NCBI GenBank assembly: GCA_002785995.1 | Contig: NHNV01000012.1 | Coordinates: 248,001-312,000, forward strand | Source of the DNA: Mycosphaerelloides madeirae | Lineage: Eukaryota; Ascomycota; Dothideomycetes; Mycosphaerellales; Mycosphaerellaceae | Direction of reading: 5' to 3' | Length of the DNA: 64,000 bases | Shown: positions 44,881 through 55,419 of the stretch, in pieces | How positions within the stretch are numbered: position 1 is the stretch's first letter | How the letters are laid out: each line of letters starts with the position of its first letter | Made by a program: the position numbers and the translations under genes | Notes under the pieces: model-generated | What the model saw: the letters and a program-made list of their open reading frames with translations, nothing else | Told to the model about the DNA's origin: nothing | The model's database searches: none

Positions 44881-45484
44881 ATGGCCTTCGAAAAAAAACC
44901 AGATCGAGTCAGCCAAGTAGTCACTTACGCCGTGTGTTGCACCGCCATTCTCACGCTTGAGGTAAACTTATCCCCAAAGAGTGTCCTTGTCGAAGAAGTC
45001 TAAAATCCTCGAGGCCATCAACGACTTCCTCACCCAAGTCTGCCAAGACGAAGAAAAAGCAGCAATTGCTATTATGCCTCCAACACACACTCTAACCCTG
45101 ATTCGCAATCTCGAGACTAACTTTTGGGGCGCCACCCAATCCCTCCACTCCTCGTCCCCAACCACAACAGTCCCTCAAAGCCCCTTCGCCAACCTATTAT
45201 ACCCCGGAATCAAAGAACTCCTAGTACAGCTAGAAGAAGCCACGGGATTCAAATTGCACACCGACTGGTTCCTTATTCTGGATGAGTATTGTGTAGGGAC
45301 GAATTCGGCTGTTATTGTGATGGTAGAGACAAAGCTACGCTTGGGAGTAATGTCTTTGAGGGTGGAGTATCCGAAGTCGTCGACGTATTTGGCTGCGGCG
45401 AGTATTGGGCATCCATCGCTTGAGGAGTTGAGGGAGATTGTGGAGGGGGATGTGGGGAGGTTTGTGGAGATTTGGAGTGATTGA
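44881..45484 (+). CDS. Uncharacterised protein, about 185 residues
   Basis: Not recognised. The frame from about 44966 to 45484 is open and coding-like ('KKSKILEAINDFLTQVCQDE', 'LEEATGFKLHTDWFLILDEY', 'SLEELREIVEGDVGRFVEIW'). It has no ATG before 45074. An upstream ATG at 44881 ('MAFEKKPDRVSQVVTYAV') can be joined in phase by a small intron (44934-44979, GTGTTG...AAAG), but the donor is weak. A start at 45074 would give 136 residues. The rhythm suggests a compact soluble alpha/beta protein. No signal peptide. Confidence 0.4.
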
Positions 45485-45878
45485 GGGAGCAAAAGATCGG
45501 ACGTTGTCAAGTTTTGGCAGGACAAAAAGAAGCAAAACAATCAGCACGAAGAATTCGCATATGGTCACCCACTATACTACTAATTTCGCGGTAACTTGGT
45601 TATCGATTGCAGAGCGGACGGGATGCAGAGCTTTCAAGTTCCTGTGGCCGATTGTGCTAGTTTTAAATCTTTATCCAATATGTATTTAAGATATTGGAGC
45701 CTGGGAAGGTTTAGGATTAGGAGGTTAGCAAAGTAGGGCTATACCGCCTTTTGACTTCGCTAGCGGGGGTGGCTGTGCCAGCCAGGCCTATATCTCTCAA
45801 ACTCCTTTTTCCAACTCCCATCATAGCAATCCGCCGACTCACTTGTCATACTACATGAGGGTTTACAGCTAAGCTCTG
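45485..45878. other. Intergenic, upstream of the HET pseudogene
   Basis: About 390 bp, fairly AT-rich. Nothing specific seen. Confidence 0.4.
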
Positions 45879-47870
45879 ATGGACGCAGATGGCACGAGCA
45901 GTCGAAGCCGCCCAAAGATGGCATTCACGGAGGCTGAGACACTCTCAGCCTCCGACAGCTCTTCGGACTTTGACGACTTCTCGTCCGAATGCACTATCAC
46001 TTGTCTACGGTGCGGTCTGGAGTACGATAATGTGAAATACGCAGTCCTCCAACAGGAGAACATGGAAGACCTGCCATCCGGCGGACCGCCACTATCTACA
46101 GCTTTGGAGACTTCGAAGCAAGAATTTCGCCTGCTTAAGCTGGAGCTCTCCTCCTCGTTCACGCGACTTGACTTCGACATGCATACGTTCTCACTGGACA
46201 TCGCCCCACGATACAAAGCGCTTTCTGACCAGTGGCGCAACGATGACGGCTTGGAACGAGTGCGGATCAACCATTAACATCTTCTGGTCCATAAGAGTCT
46301 CCGCGGATTTCTTAAGCAGATAGCCTCGGACGAAAAGTTACGTGACAATTGGTATTTCATCGATGTCCTCTGCATAGATCAGGACAGCGTGGAAGAGCGA
46401 AATGGACAAATCCAGCTGATGGGCATCATCTACCTGACTGCAGACGAAGTCATAGCTTGGATCTTACGAGAGTCTTTTCTCAACGTCAAAGACATGACAT
46501 AAAGATGTACGATGAGAAAGTATAGGAAGAGTAGCTACATTACATATTTGAAGATGCGGTTCTCTCCAGTAGTCTCTGGTCACGGGTCTAAATTGTCCAG
46601 GAGCTTCTTCTCGCGAAACCCTTGACCATATGGATCGGCAAGGATAGCTACGTGTGGCCTTCATTTGTGGAGAACAAGCAGATTTACGATGATGGAGGAA
46701 TGCTGTCGCCTCGATCCAAAGACATAGTAGGAGATTTGCGCAATAAGATGGGATCAACGGAGCTGACCGGTAGCAGTTTTCTGAGAAGATAATCAATATG
46801 TACTCAATTGCCAGAGAAAAGAGTCCAAATGAGCGCAGTGCTCGAGTGCTTCTGCAATGGAGACAGTACTACAGTGGGTACATGCGCGCTGGCCGTCGTC
46901 TCCCATTTCACAAAGCTCTCCAGACGACCGCTTGGCGCGCGTGCGAAAATCCCATGATAAGATCTCCGAATTTCTGGGCATCGCCAACACTCGCGTTCAA
47001 GCGGATTACTCGACTCCGACCATGGATCTTTTCATGGCCTCTCTTGCGGACTACTTGCTATCGGTGGGATATTCTGAGAAGAAGCTGACTCGCAATGAAT
47101 CTTCGTAGAACGGCCGGTACATGTACGAGCAAAGTATGGCGACGCCATTTATCGCCTTTCAGTCGGACCCATTCCACCCAGTGGCCTACTTGGTGTCTCG
47201 AGATATCGTCGAGCTTTTCGTACCAGGGTTTGGCGACGCCTTCCTGGGACTGGCTTTACAGCATTGGTGGTCCGAAATGCAGACTTTCCCGAGTGGTTTC
47301 GTTACGAAATACGAGAATCTCAAAGTACCTGGCACTGATTCCGACCGGGAATGGATGAGAATCGGGTCGCAGTGTGCTCAATTTATCAGATTTGTCGCAC
47401 ACGAATGCTGGTCTTACCACCACGAGCTCGGGAGTTACTCGCATGCTTGCAAAAGCACGCTAAGGCTGATGCTGGAATGACAGCTCCCGAAGGCACAGCC
47501 CCTGAAGATGGATGTACCAAAAGGTACAGCGAATGGACCTTGGCAGCCAAGACAACGGCCGAAACCATGTTGGAACGATATAGAAATCTGGTGGAAACAA
47601 AGAATGCGAAATGGACGATAGGACATCCGCGAGAGCACTCCCCGAGACTATGTGGGAGCGTTTCCAGCGGGAGGACGAGATCGTAGACGGCGATTTGGAT
47701 GATGAAGCATGGACTATTCTACGGGGAGAACTTGTGCAGCGCGTTGCTTATGTAGACATGGACGATAGCGCCTCGCCTGACGCACAGAAGGAAATCCGGC
47801 GGCGGGCTGAAGACGACGACGATGAGGCTTGGCATCTAGTCGAATGTATCGAAAGAGGTTCTTCTGCGTG
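45879..47870 (+). pseudogene. HET-domain (heterokaryon incompatibility) gene, inactivated
   Basis: HET-domain landmarks occur in order but in changing frames. The first is 'FSLDIAPRYKALSDQWR', then a TAA at 46275-46277. The same frame continues with 'HLLVHKSLRGFLKQIA', 'WYFIDVLCIDQDSVEERNGQ' and 'MGIIYLTADEVIAWI', and stops at 46500. In another frame comes 'SRV-stop-IVQELLLAKPL', where HET proteins have R-x-W-I-V-Q-E; the stop is a TAA at 46589-46591. Still later come 'RKSHDKISEFLGIANTRV' (the D-K-I/V-x-G-L-L-G region) and C-terminal fragments to about 47870. Active HET proteins trigger cell death between incompatible strains. The two internal stops fit C-to-T or G-to-A changes (CAA to TAA; TGG to TAA). 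The right boundary is approximate. Confidence 0.8.
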
Positions 47871-47945
47871 GGCACTGCTCTGTGCTTCCACTGTTTGTGC
47901 ATCTATCAATCAACATCAATGCAATAACCACTCAAGAATATTCCC

Positions 47946-48875
47946 CTACTTCACCCGCTCCCCATCCCTCCACCGCTCCGCAATCTCCTCATACCTCAAA
48001 AACTCCACCTCCTCCTCAAACCCCTTCACCCACCCCAGAAACCTCTCCACCATCCCAATCACATGCGCCATACCGCTCGTATCCGGATGCAGCACAAGAC
48101 TAAAAATCACCATATCCTCCCTCCCCTCCCCAATCTCCTTTCTTAACCACTCAAACCGATCCATCCACATCCTCTCCACAACCCTCACATCCACGTACCC
48201 AGCAGAGTTGTGAGTGTTTGGGAAGAACTGCAGGGGCGTCATATCCTCCATATACCAATTACAGGGTATCTCGACGAGGGTTGATTTAGGAAGGCCGGTG
48301 AAATTTGGGGAGGGGTGCATCCAGGACGAGGCTTTGGCTGAGGGGATGAAAGCAATAGGGGAGATGGGGGAGGGGTTAAGGGGGAGGAAGTAGGGTTTAC
48401 TGTCGTGGTGGGAGAGCGACGAGTCCCAAAGGAAGTCGTGTTCTTGCAAGAGGGAAATTGTGCGCTCTTTGAGTTGGTAGAGGGGGGCGCGGTAGCCGCG
48501 AGGTTTCTTGTCCGTCAAGTTCTTGACGAGTGAGATGCATTTCAGCAAAACATCGCGTTCTTGCTCTGCGGTCATTTGCGAGGCGCTCTCGTGCGCGTAG
48601 CCATGCAGAGCGATTTCGGCGCCGGAATCGATGATGGCTTGGGTTTCGGCGGGGAAAGTCTCGATGGAGTGGCCGGGGATGCACCAGGTGATTTTGTCTG
48701 CTATGTCGAGTTGCTTGAAGAGTTTGAGGAGTCGAGGGACGCCTGTGGTGGCGGAGAAGTAGCCTGCGCTGTAGTCTGCCGTTGTGTTGTTGGGGTGGGC
48801 TCCTGTGCCGAGCCAGCCGGAGACGGCGTCGAAGTCGATGGACAAGGCGATTTTGAGGGGGTTTGGTTTTGACAT
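47946..48875 (-). CDS. Polysaccharide deacetylase family protein (NodB homology domain)
   Basis: An intronless 309-residue protein. The catalytic Asp pair is in 'IALSIDFDAVSGWLG' (Asp14/Asp16), the metal-binding His-x3-His in 'EIALHGYAHESASQM', and the substrate-groove Arg in 'KPRGYRAPLYQL'. This is the cytosolic HpPgdA-like subgroup found in many ascomycetes, which may act on peptide-like or small amide substrates rather than chitin. No signal peptide was seen, which argues against a cell-wall chitin deacetylase. It lies 114 bp downstream of a same-strand SDR gene, close enough that the two might be expressed together. Confidence 0.88.
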   Translation of the reverse strand: MSKPNPLKIALSIDFDAVSGWLGTGAHPNNTTADYSAGYFSATTGVPRLLKLFKQLDIADKITWCIPGHSIETFPAETQAIIDSGAEIALHGYAHESASQMTAEQERDVLLKCISLVKNLTDKKPRGYRAPLYQLKERTISLLQEHDFLWDSSLSHHDSKPYFLPLNPSPISPIAFIPSAKASSWMHPSPNFTGLPKSTLVEIPCNWYMEDMTPLQFFPNTHNSAGYVDVRVVERMWMDRFEWLRKEIGEGREDMVIFSLVLHPDTSGMAHVIGMVERFLGWVKGFEEEVEFLRYEEIAERWRDGERVK

Positions 48876-48988
48876 GTTTGTTGGTAGATTTGAGTGGTTC
48901 TTCTTGTTTTGTGTAACGTACCTGGCCGACTTTCTATTTCATCATGAGGCTTGCAGAGCTCCACTGAGAGCTCCCAAGCCTATCTCGC

Positions 48989-49875
48989 CTATACCTTCCC
49001 GCCGTCAAATTTGCTGCGCATCACTTCTTCCTCTCTCCAGACAATTCTTCCCTCCATGCCCCCGTCAACGCTCAAGCATTGGCCGGACATGTGGCCAGCA
49101 GCACGATGGCTCGCGAGAAATGCGACTGTTCGAGCGACGTCTTCGGGCTGAGCAATCTTCCGTAGAGCAACTGTTCCTTGACTTTCCAGATATAACTCCT
49201 TGGGGTCGTCCAGGCGATTTCCAATGAGTTCTGTGTTGACCCAGCCCGGTGCTACGGCGTTGATGCGCGCTCTCGAGTTTATTCGAACAACTTCATTTTT
49301 CACAGTGGAAACGAGACCGTACTGAAGACCTGCTTTCCCGCTTGCGTACTCTGCATGACCGGCTTGACCAAATTTACCGCATTCGCTTCCGGTGACAACA
49401 ATGGCCAGATTCTCCATTTCCTTGCCAGATTCTTCTTGGGATCTGATAGCGGCTTGCAGGAAATGCTTGATAGTCAAGAAGACTCCTCGAACGTTCACCC
49501 GGTACACGTTTTCCCATGTTTCCAGAGGTAATTCCCAGATGCTTGGATGTGAAGCTTCATTGGTGATTCCAGCATTTGCGCACAGAATATTGATGGGACC
49601 GAAGTGTTCGACTGCAGACTTAATGGCTTGTGAGATTGATTGCTCGTCTGAGACATCTCCTTGTATGTGGAATACATTTGGATTCGTGGAGTTCATTGTG
49701 GGTTTCAAGTCGTGGGCCGTGACCTTGCATCCATTTGCTGTCGTATTATCAGCTCATCAGAATTGTGCTCGCACCTGATAAACGTACCGACAAGTTCCAT
49801 GACGATGGTGCTACCGATTCCGCCTCTGGCGCCTGTCACAAAGGCGTGGTAGCCCTCAATTGCTAGGAACGACAT
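48989..49875 (-). CDS. Short-chain dehydrogenase/reductase (classical SDR)
   Basis: 278 residues from two exons (49875-49788 and 49737-48989; 50-nt intron, GTACGT...ACAG, phase 1). The cofactor motif 'HAFVTGARGGIGSTIV' lies in exon 1, the strand-2 end 'CKVTAHDLKP' with Asp suggests NAD preference, followed by 'GDVSDEQS', 'ILCANAGIT' (NAG motif), the catalytic Ser in 'IVVTGSECGKFG' and Tyr/Lys in 'AEYASGKAGLQ'. 'AVAPGWVNTELI' is the PG motif. The fold and activity class are firm. The substrate is unknown; fungal proteins of this kind include 3-oxoacyl-ACP-reductase-like and sugar-alcohol dehydrogenases. Confidence 0.92.
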
Positions 49876-52247
49876 CTTGTCTGTTACTCAGGTATTCTCG
49901 AGAGATGCCGCACCACTGTTGCTGTGATGCTGAGCTCCTGTCGCAGCTGCCATATTGAGATAGCTCCTGCAGCTTACGTAAAAGCGAAGTACTCGCCTTC
50001 CGCCTTAACGACAATATTCAACTTCCGCCAACGCTGTCTTTCGAGTGCAAATTTGCCGATAGGACGACATGTATTCCTGCTGTGTCGAAAGCCTGTGAGG
50101 GTACAGATGCAGTCCGCGAAGCAGACCCACCACTCCGCACCAACCTCGATTCTAAGCGCTGGGCCTAGCTGTGCCGCAACTGCTCGCGCTGGATATAATC
50201 CACAGCTTCGAAACGCGGCGAGAGGTACTCTTCTCTCATCCTTTAATCTGAGACACGCCTAGGGCAGCCACGACGTTACCAAAATCTTTGATGAAACCTG
50301 GACCACAGCTTGAGCAACGCCTTCGACCTCAGCTACCGAAGACGGTCTTACATGCATTGGACAGCAACGCATGGAGATATGTCTACTGTCACTGAAATGC
50401 GATTTCTCTTTTCTGGGCAATCGCTCGTCGGGTCGACATATCACTGGAGAACCTGACGATCTTCTGCAAGCGCCAACCCAGAAACATTGGAGCTCGGCAG
50501 GTCTTATAAGGGTGCAGCGTCTCGCCAAACGGGAATCTCTTGGTTTGCTATCCCATGGCGACACAACCACATGGCCTTCCATCCGGGAGGTCTCTATCCG
50601 AGGAAAGGTGTCAGATCGTACGTAGGCCATCGGCCATTCACACACCGCATGGCGTAGTTGTACCTGTACTGGCCGTGGGTGCCAACATCCCAAGTGGTAC
50701 GACAGGTTGTGCGATGACACACATGGACCAATAATGCATGTGTGTGAACGGTGGACCCCACACGCACAGGTGAAGGACGGATCATCCAGCCACTCGATTC
50801 TCGACTTCCGATCTTAGCAATTCTTGGAAGCTTCAGAGGCGATGTTTGAAGAAGCAAAACTTCAGCGTCACCTCCAAGGGTTCTACATCTGCCGCAATGG
50901 TACTTTGAGCAAACAAGGACCAAGACGTCAACGAGAGGTGATGTGTATCTCTCGCCGTTGAAGGAAATCCAAGATGTCCGGCGAGATCCTCAGGCACGAT
51001 CCGTTCAAGCTCAGTCGGAACGGATCAGGCCTCCCGCATTGGCTCCACTTCATTTCGCAGCCACGGAATCAAGTTTTTCTCTCGTGAAAGCTGTAACCCA
51101 GCCGGATGGGGCATGTTGCATCGATTGGCAAGGAAGAAACAAATCACGGGGACTGGAGTGGGCTGGAAGGATGCAAAGCGACGCCGAAGGCTTCTTGTCG
51201 CGCTCGGGTTGGAATGTTTTCGCGCAGGAGTTCCCACAACAGCAGCGGGGTCCTCAACCGATCCGCGCAGGCGAGCGGCAGTTCTGCAACATGTCAGCAG
51301 CCAATGCAGCGGCCACAGAGTGAATTGGTGTGATGGCACGCGCTGTAGCAGGCTCGCCAGGTGGCCGCAGTGTGTTGTTTGGTCGGTGATGAAAAGTGCA
51401 AAGACAGGACCGCGAAGACGTGGCAGCACACACAGCAGCCGAGAAGCTCCCCTGACGCTAATCTCGCGGTACCTTGCGTGGCCACGCTGCGATTGGCGGC
51501 GACTCCCACAGTGCCGGGATCCTTTCTCACGAGCGCTTGCCCGCTTACAGCATCGTGAGACGGGCGCACGACTTCCACGTTGAACCCGTCGTTCGTGTTT
51601 GTGGGAGCGAGCTGTGGCGGAGTCGCAACGGTCGAGATCCAGGTGCCAATTTTGGGCGCAAATTGAGACTCGCGACTTCGCAGTTTTCTGGCCCTCGCAA
51701 CAGTGGACACAAACAGGACGATGGCTGCAAGGACTATGGCTCTGCGCGCATCGAAAACACAGTCACGAAGTGCGAAAAGGACTGTTCTGACCCGCATAAG
51801 GCTGAGCTGTGCGGAACGTGATTGGCACGGGAGGATTGCCCTACGAACCCAAGTTGCCGTCTTGCAGCCGTGAGTGGCTGCGTGCTGCTCCTGATCCACC
51901 GCGATCCGAGCTTTTGCTGCGGTGCTGCCGTCGCCCGGCGAAACCCCTAGCTCTGTAAAGAGCCCTCTTCGTCCACCTCCACACACCTTCCTCTTGTTCT
52001 CCCATCCGCTCGCACTCTTCACAGGCTTGAAGCTCTCCGTCGGTTCTTCGTCCACCACACTCTTTTCCAGCACCACAGTCGCTCCTTGATCTCTGAGAGA
52101 TAGCACACTCTTTGTGGCAGGATATCTACTGTCTGCCCGCTCAAGCAACACTTCACTTGAAACCGCAAGCCGAGTTAACTACAGTCATTCTCTGACAACC
52201 CGGACGATACCCACGAAACTATCCCTACTCCAAGCATCAACTTCGTC
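49876..52247. other. Long intergenic region, no convincing gene
   Basis: About 2.4 kb. A 285-codon minus-strand frame (51294-52151) and several others are open but show no domain, irregular Cys content and no splice logic, so they are probably chance in GC-rich promoter DNA. The last 300 bases are pyrimidine-rich and likely belong to the promoter/5' UTR of the secreted protein at 52248. Confidence 0.45.
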
Positions 52248-53135
52248 ATGTACGCCTGCAACGTCCTCGCCGTCTCCGGCGCATTGATCGCCGCAGTAGC
52301 CGCTATCCCAATGGCTGGCGAGCACCACCACCAGCATCACCATCGCGAAATTGTTTGGGAAACCGCGACTGATGAGGTCGTGGTCACCGTCCCTGTGACA
52401 AAGACCGTCTGGATTGAACCTGGCGAGACTCCTCCAACCGAGCCTCACAGTTATGCCGCTCCTTCTTCTACCCTGGAGGCCTCGCCCGCCGCAGATTCTC
52501 CTTCGTCTTCCGTTGCGCCAGCTCCCGCCTACACTCCTGAGACCAGCACTTCCGTCTACGTTGCGCCTGCATACACCCCGGAGTCCAGCACGTTTGTCTA
52601 CGTCGCGCCAACTCCAAGCACGACCTCGACCTCCATCTACGTCGCTCCAACTCCAGAGAGCACCTACGTCGCACCCACGACTTCAGTATACGTCGCGCCA
52701 AGCTCCAGCTACGTCGCTCCAGTAGCATCCACTTCCGCCATATCATACAGCGGCGGCAGCAGCAGCGATGGTCTCTCCTACGGCATGGGCACGGCCGGCA
52801 CCTCCTACACCGGCCAGCTCACTTACTTTACCCCAGGAATGGGTGCCTGCGGTCAGACCAGCACCGACGCGGACCAGATGGTCGCTATCTCCGAAGCCAT
52901 CTTCGACTCGTACGGTACCGCCAACCCCAACCTCAACCCACTGTGCGGCAAGACCATCAACATAAAAGGCAACGACGGCACCACCTACCAGGCCCAGATC
53001 TGGGACCGCTGCCCAGGTTGTGCACAGGCGGATCTCGATCTCCCTCAGCCTTTCTTCGATACCGTTACCAAGTACACTGCGAATGGCGCCCCTGCTGATG
53101 GTCGCGCTTACAACATGGAGTGGAGCTTCGCTTAG
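52248..53135 (+). CDS. Secreted Asp f 7-like protein (RlpA-like double-psi beta-barrel)
   Basis: An intronless 295-residue secreted protein. A signal peptide ('VSGALIAAVAAIPMAG') is followed by a His-rich patch ('EHHHQHHHRE'), then a low-complexity Pro/Ser/Thr linker with about six imperfect 'YVAPTPEST'-like units (residues about 75-165), a Gly/Ser hinge, and a C-terminal double-psi beta-barrel (about 185-295): 'GQLTYFTPGMGACGQ', 'NPLCGKTINIKG', 'QIWDRCPGCAQADLDLPQ'. Proteins of this expansin/RlpA-related group include the Aspergillus allergen Asp f 7 and loosen or bind cell-wall polymers without known catalysis. The aspartate in 'DLDLPQPFFD' fits the fold's conserved acidic position. Confidence 0.9.
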   Translation: MYACNVLAVSGALIAAVAAIPMAGEHHHQHHHREIVWETATDEVVVTVPVTKTVWIEPGETPPTEPHSYAAPSSTLEASPAADSPSSSVAPAPAYTPETSTSVYVAPAYTPESSTFVYVAPTPSTTSTSIYVAPTPESTYVAPTTSVYVAPSSSYVAPVASTSAISYSGGSSSDGLSYGMGTAGTSYTGQLTYFTPGMGACGQTSTDADQMVAISEAIFDSYGTANPNLNPLCGKTINIKGNDGTTYQAQIWDRCPGCAQADLDLPQPFFDTVTKYTANGAPADGRAYNMEWSFA

Positions 53136-53682
53136 ATGGGAATTTCTCTCTCCTCACGCACAGCACTTCAAATGTGCTTACCGACTCTTTCACGATATCA
53201 TGACGGAACATTGAGGGAACAGCCACAAGACGAAGGAGTGAATACGCATGATGGCATTTTTTCCCGCTTGTTATGGCGGGCTTTTCGGGTCCACACCTTG
53301 TGGCTCGGAATTTCACAGACGTGTCGATACCTTCTTTACTTTCTTGTTGATAGACTTTTTGGACAAAAATTCCACCACGTTGATTGCTCTTGCCCTTTTC
53401 GACTTGTTCTTGACATTTGATTGCTCGTGCGTCGTACTTTCCAGTCTTTTATTCTCTTCATTTGCTAAATAGGGGATGAACCGCATGGCTGGTTTGAAGA
53501 TCGTCCTCGCATGTGAATGAATTGAATCTGCTACGCACTCGGGATCGGAAAGGGTGATCTCGGGCTGTCAATTATCGTGAAAGCTCTGTGCTGAAGCGAC
53601 CCAATCCCATCCGCAGCGAGATGGTCTTTGCACTGGGTACGTACAAGAACTTCATGTATCTTACAGTATTCTGCCTCGAGTA
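53136..53682. other. Convergent 3' flanks
   Basis: About 550 bp between the Asp f 7-like gene and the uL24m gene, which point toward each other. Nothing specific seen. Confidence 0.5.
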
Positions 53683-54738
53683 CTATTGACTCGCCGTCTG
53701 CTCTGTCCCAGCGTCCCTCGCTTGCTCTTGCGCAATAACCTCCCCAATCTTCGCCAGCTGCTCATCCGCAAGCTCCTTCTCCATTGCCTTCTTCTGCGCT
53801 ATCCTCATCTCCACAAACTCCTGCATTGGCGTGCGCATAGTATGTATAAGCATCTTCCTCTTCTCGAGCTTCGCCTCTCTCGCTTCCACCTTCATCCTGA
53901 AGTCATAGTCGTGGCGCGTGCGGAACTTGCTGTACTTGTTGCGCAGCTCATCGATGACGGAGAGGGGCATGGGCGGGCGGATTAGGAACGGTCGGAAGGT
54001 TTCTTCGTCGACAGTGATGCGGGGTGTGTCGGAGTCGTGGTCTTCGACGATCGGTTCCGGGTTTTCGGGCCAGGGGATTACGGTGTTGGTGCCGGGTATT
54101 ACTCGTACGGTGTCTTCGTCTTCTTTATCAACTACTTCGCTTCTGGGTTTTGCGACGCGAATGAGGCGCTCGATGATGACATCTTGCGGGACTCCTGTCT
54201 CGGGATTGGGGAGAGGGTAGACGAGTCTGACGTCTTCTAGAGGCACCAGCTGTGGTTGCGTGATGATATTGCGATCCAGCTCATTCTCTTGTTTCATCCA
54301 GTCCGGTATGCTGATGTCGATCATATTCAAGCCGTCGACCTTGACCGCAACCTTTTTGTAATCTGTATTGTTCACTCGTCCGATCTTGCCCCGGTCTCGC
54401 CCGTTTATCATGACCACTCGGTCACCTTCGCGGATGTGGTGCCAGCTCGGCTGCTCCAGTGGATCTCGATCGGGACGGACGAACGTGCGTGAGGACACGG
54501 CGCCGTATGTGTCTGCTTGCTCGCCGACATCTCGTCGGGGGGCTAGAGAGCCTGCGGTCCAGTCGATCTTTCGAGTCACTTTCTCGTGCCGTAGGCGCTC
54601 GCCCTTTTCTCGTCTGATCAATAGTTGGGTGCGTCCGCGTTGCCATGCTTCTCCTCTGAGTCTATGGTTGAGATCTTTGTCGGCTTTTTTCCTGGCGGCC
54701 TTCTCAGCTAGCTTGGCTCGCTGTATGATCTTCTGCAT
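53683..54738 (-). CDS. mrpl40: Mitochondrial large-subunit ribosomal protein uL24m
   Basis: An intronless 351-residue mitoribosomal protein. After a basic N-terminus ('RAKLAEKAARKKADKDL') comes the KOW/uL24 domain (about 99-135): 'HHIREGDRVVMINGRDRGKIG', 'VNNTDYKKVAVKVDGLNM'. It continues with the fungal extension 'LEDVRLVYPLPNPETGVP' and 'KEDEDTVRVIPGTNTVIPWP', conserved in Mrpl40. The C-terminal part is charged and helical ('VEAREAKLEKRKMLIHTM'). The ATG at 54738 is chosen because it gives the usual 'MQKIIQRA' start. It is convergent with the Asp f 7-like gene and divergent from the GPI-anchored protein. Confidence 0.9.
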   Translation of the reverse strand: MQKIIQRAKLAEKAARKKADKDLNHRLRGEAWQRGRTQLLIRREKGERLRHEKVTRKIDWTAGSLAPRRDVGEQADTYGAVSSRTFVRPDRDPLEQPSWHHIREGDRVVMINGRDRGKIGRVNNTDYKKVAVKVDGLNMIDISIPDWMKQENELDRNIITQPQLVPLEDVRLVYPLPNPETGVPQDVIIERLIRVAKPRSEVVDKEDEDTVRVIPGTNTVIPWPENPEPIVEDHDSDTPRITVDEETFRPFLIRPPMPLSVIDELRNKYSKFRTRHDYDFRMKVEAREAKLEKRKMLIHTMRTPMQEFVEMRIAQKKAMEKELADEQLAKIGEVIAQEQARDAGTEQTASQ

Positions 54739-55419
54739 GGCGGCGCTGTGCTGTGATGGGTGTGCGCGCTGTGTCAATGCCTCACGAGAGCAGTTCACAA
54801 TTCGCGAGATGGACTTTGGGAGAGCGCGCGATGCTGGTGTTCTCCTTTGGGAATGGCGCCCGTCGCTTGTCTCCCGACTTCACACCTCCCGTAAGATCTC
54901 ACTCTTTCCTTTCCGTCTCCTTCACCTCTCACCTTGACAATACAATCTCGCTGGGATCTCCACCTGGATGCGCCATCGCAAGTCCGGACCCACTGTGCGA
55001 GATGCCCTCATTGTTTTCAAGTCACGAGCTCCCAGACTTCAAGCCAGCCTTCAGCCGCAGGTGGGCGGCTACACGCGCGCTTCAGTGGGCTCTCCTGTAT
55101 GTGCCATTGCGGCGCAGAACGTCTTTTACTATTCCAAGGTGCTTTCAATGCACCTAGCGAGTTCAACATCCCAGCTTCCGAAGAAGATCACCTTTGAGAG
55201 CCAATGGCAGAGCTTCTTCTGGTTTCAAGTGGACGCTGCAATGGAGTCGCGTTAATTCAAGACCATGGCGTACAGGAGACGGTCTCGAGAATAACGACCC
55301 GGAGCCAAGTCTAAATCTCATGGGCTTCGTATTAGATCTGCTTTGCCCGTCTCCTCAGGATCTGAAAGATTTCTCTGGACTTCTTCGGACTTTCACTCTC
55401 TATCTCATTTCTGGCTACT
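54739..55419. other. Divergent promoter of uL24m and the GPI-anchored protein
   Basis: About 680 bp. Short frames only; no separate gene supported. Confidence 0.5.

Noticed and set aside
46260..46297. A 38-nt intron removing the first HET stop codon
   Set aside because: A GT...AAG pair exists, but it is shorter than any other intron here, and the bases it would remove encode residues that match the HET consensus (I-N-x-L-x-V-H-x-S-L).
47946..48875. Secreted chitin deacetylase
   Set aside because: The NodB motifs are present but there is no signal peptide or chitin-binding module; a cytosolic HpPgdA-like role fits better.
51294..52151. 285-codon minus-strand frame upstream of the Asp f 7-like gene
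   Set aside because: No domain, erratic Cys/His content and no splice logic; it overlaps the probable promoter of an established gene.
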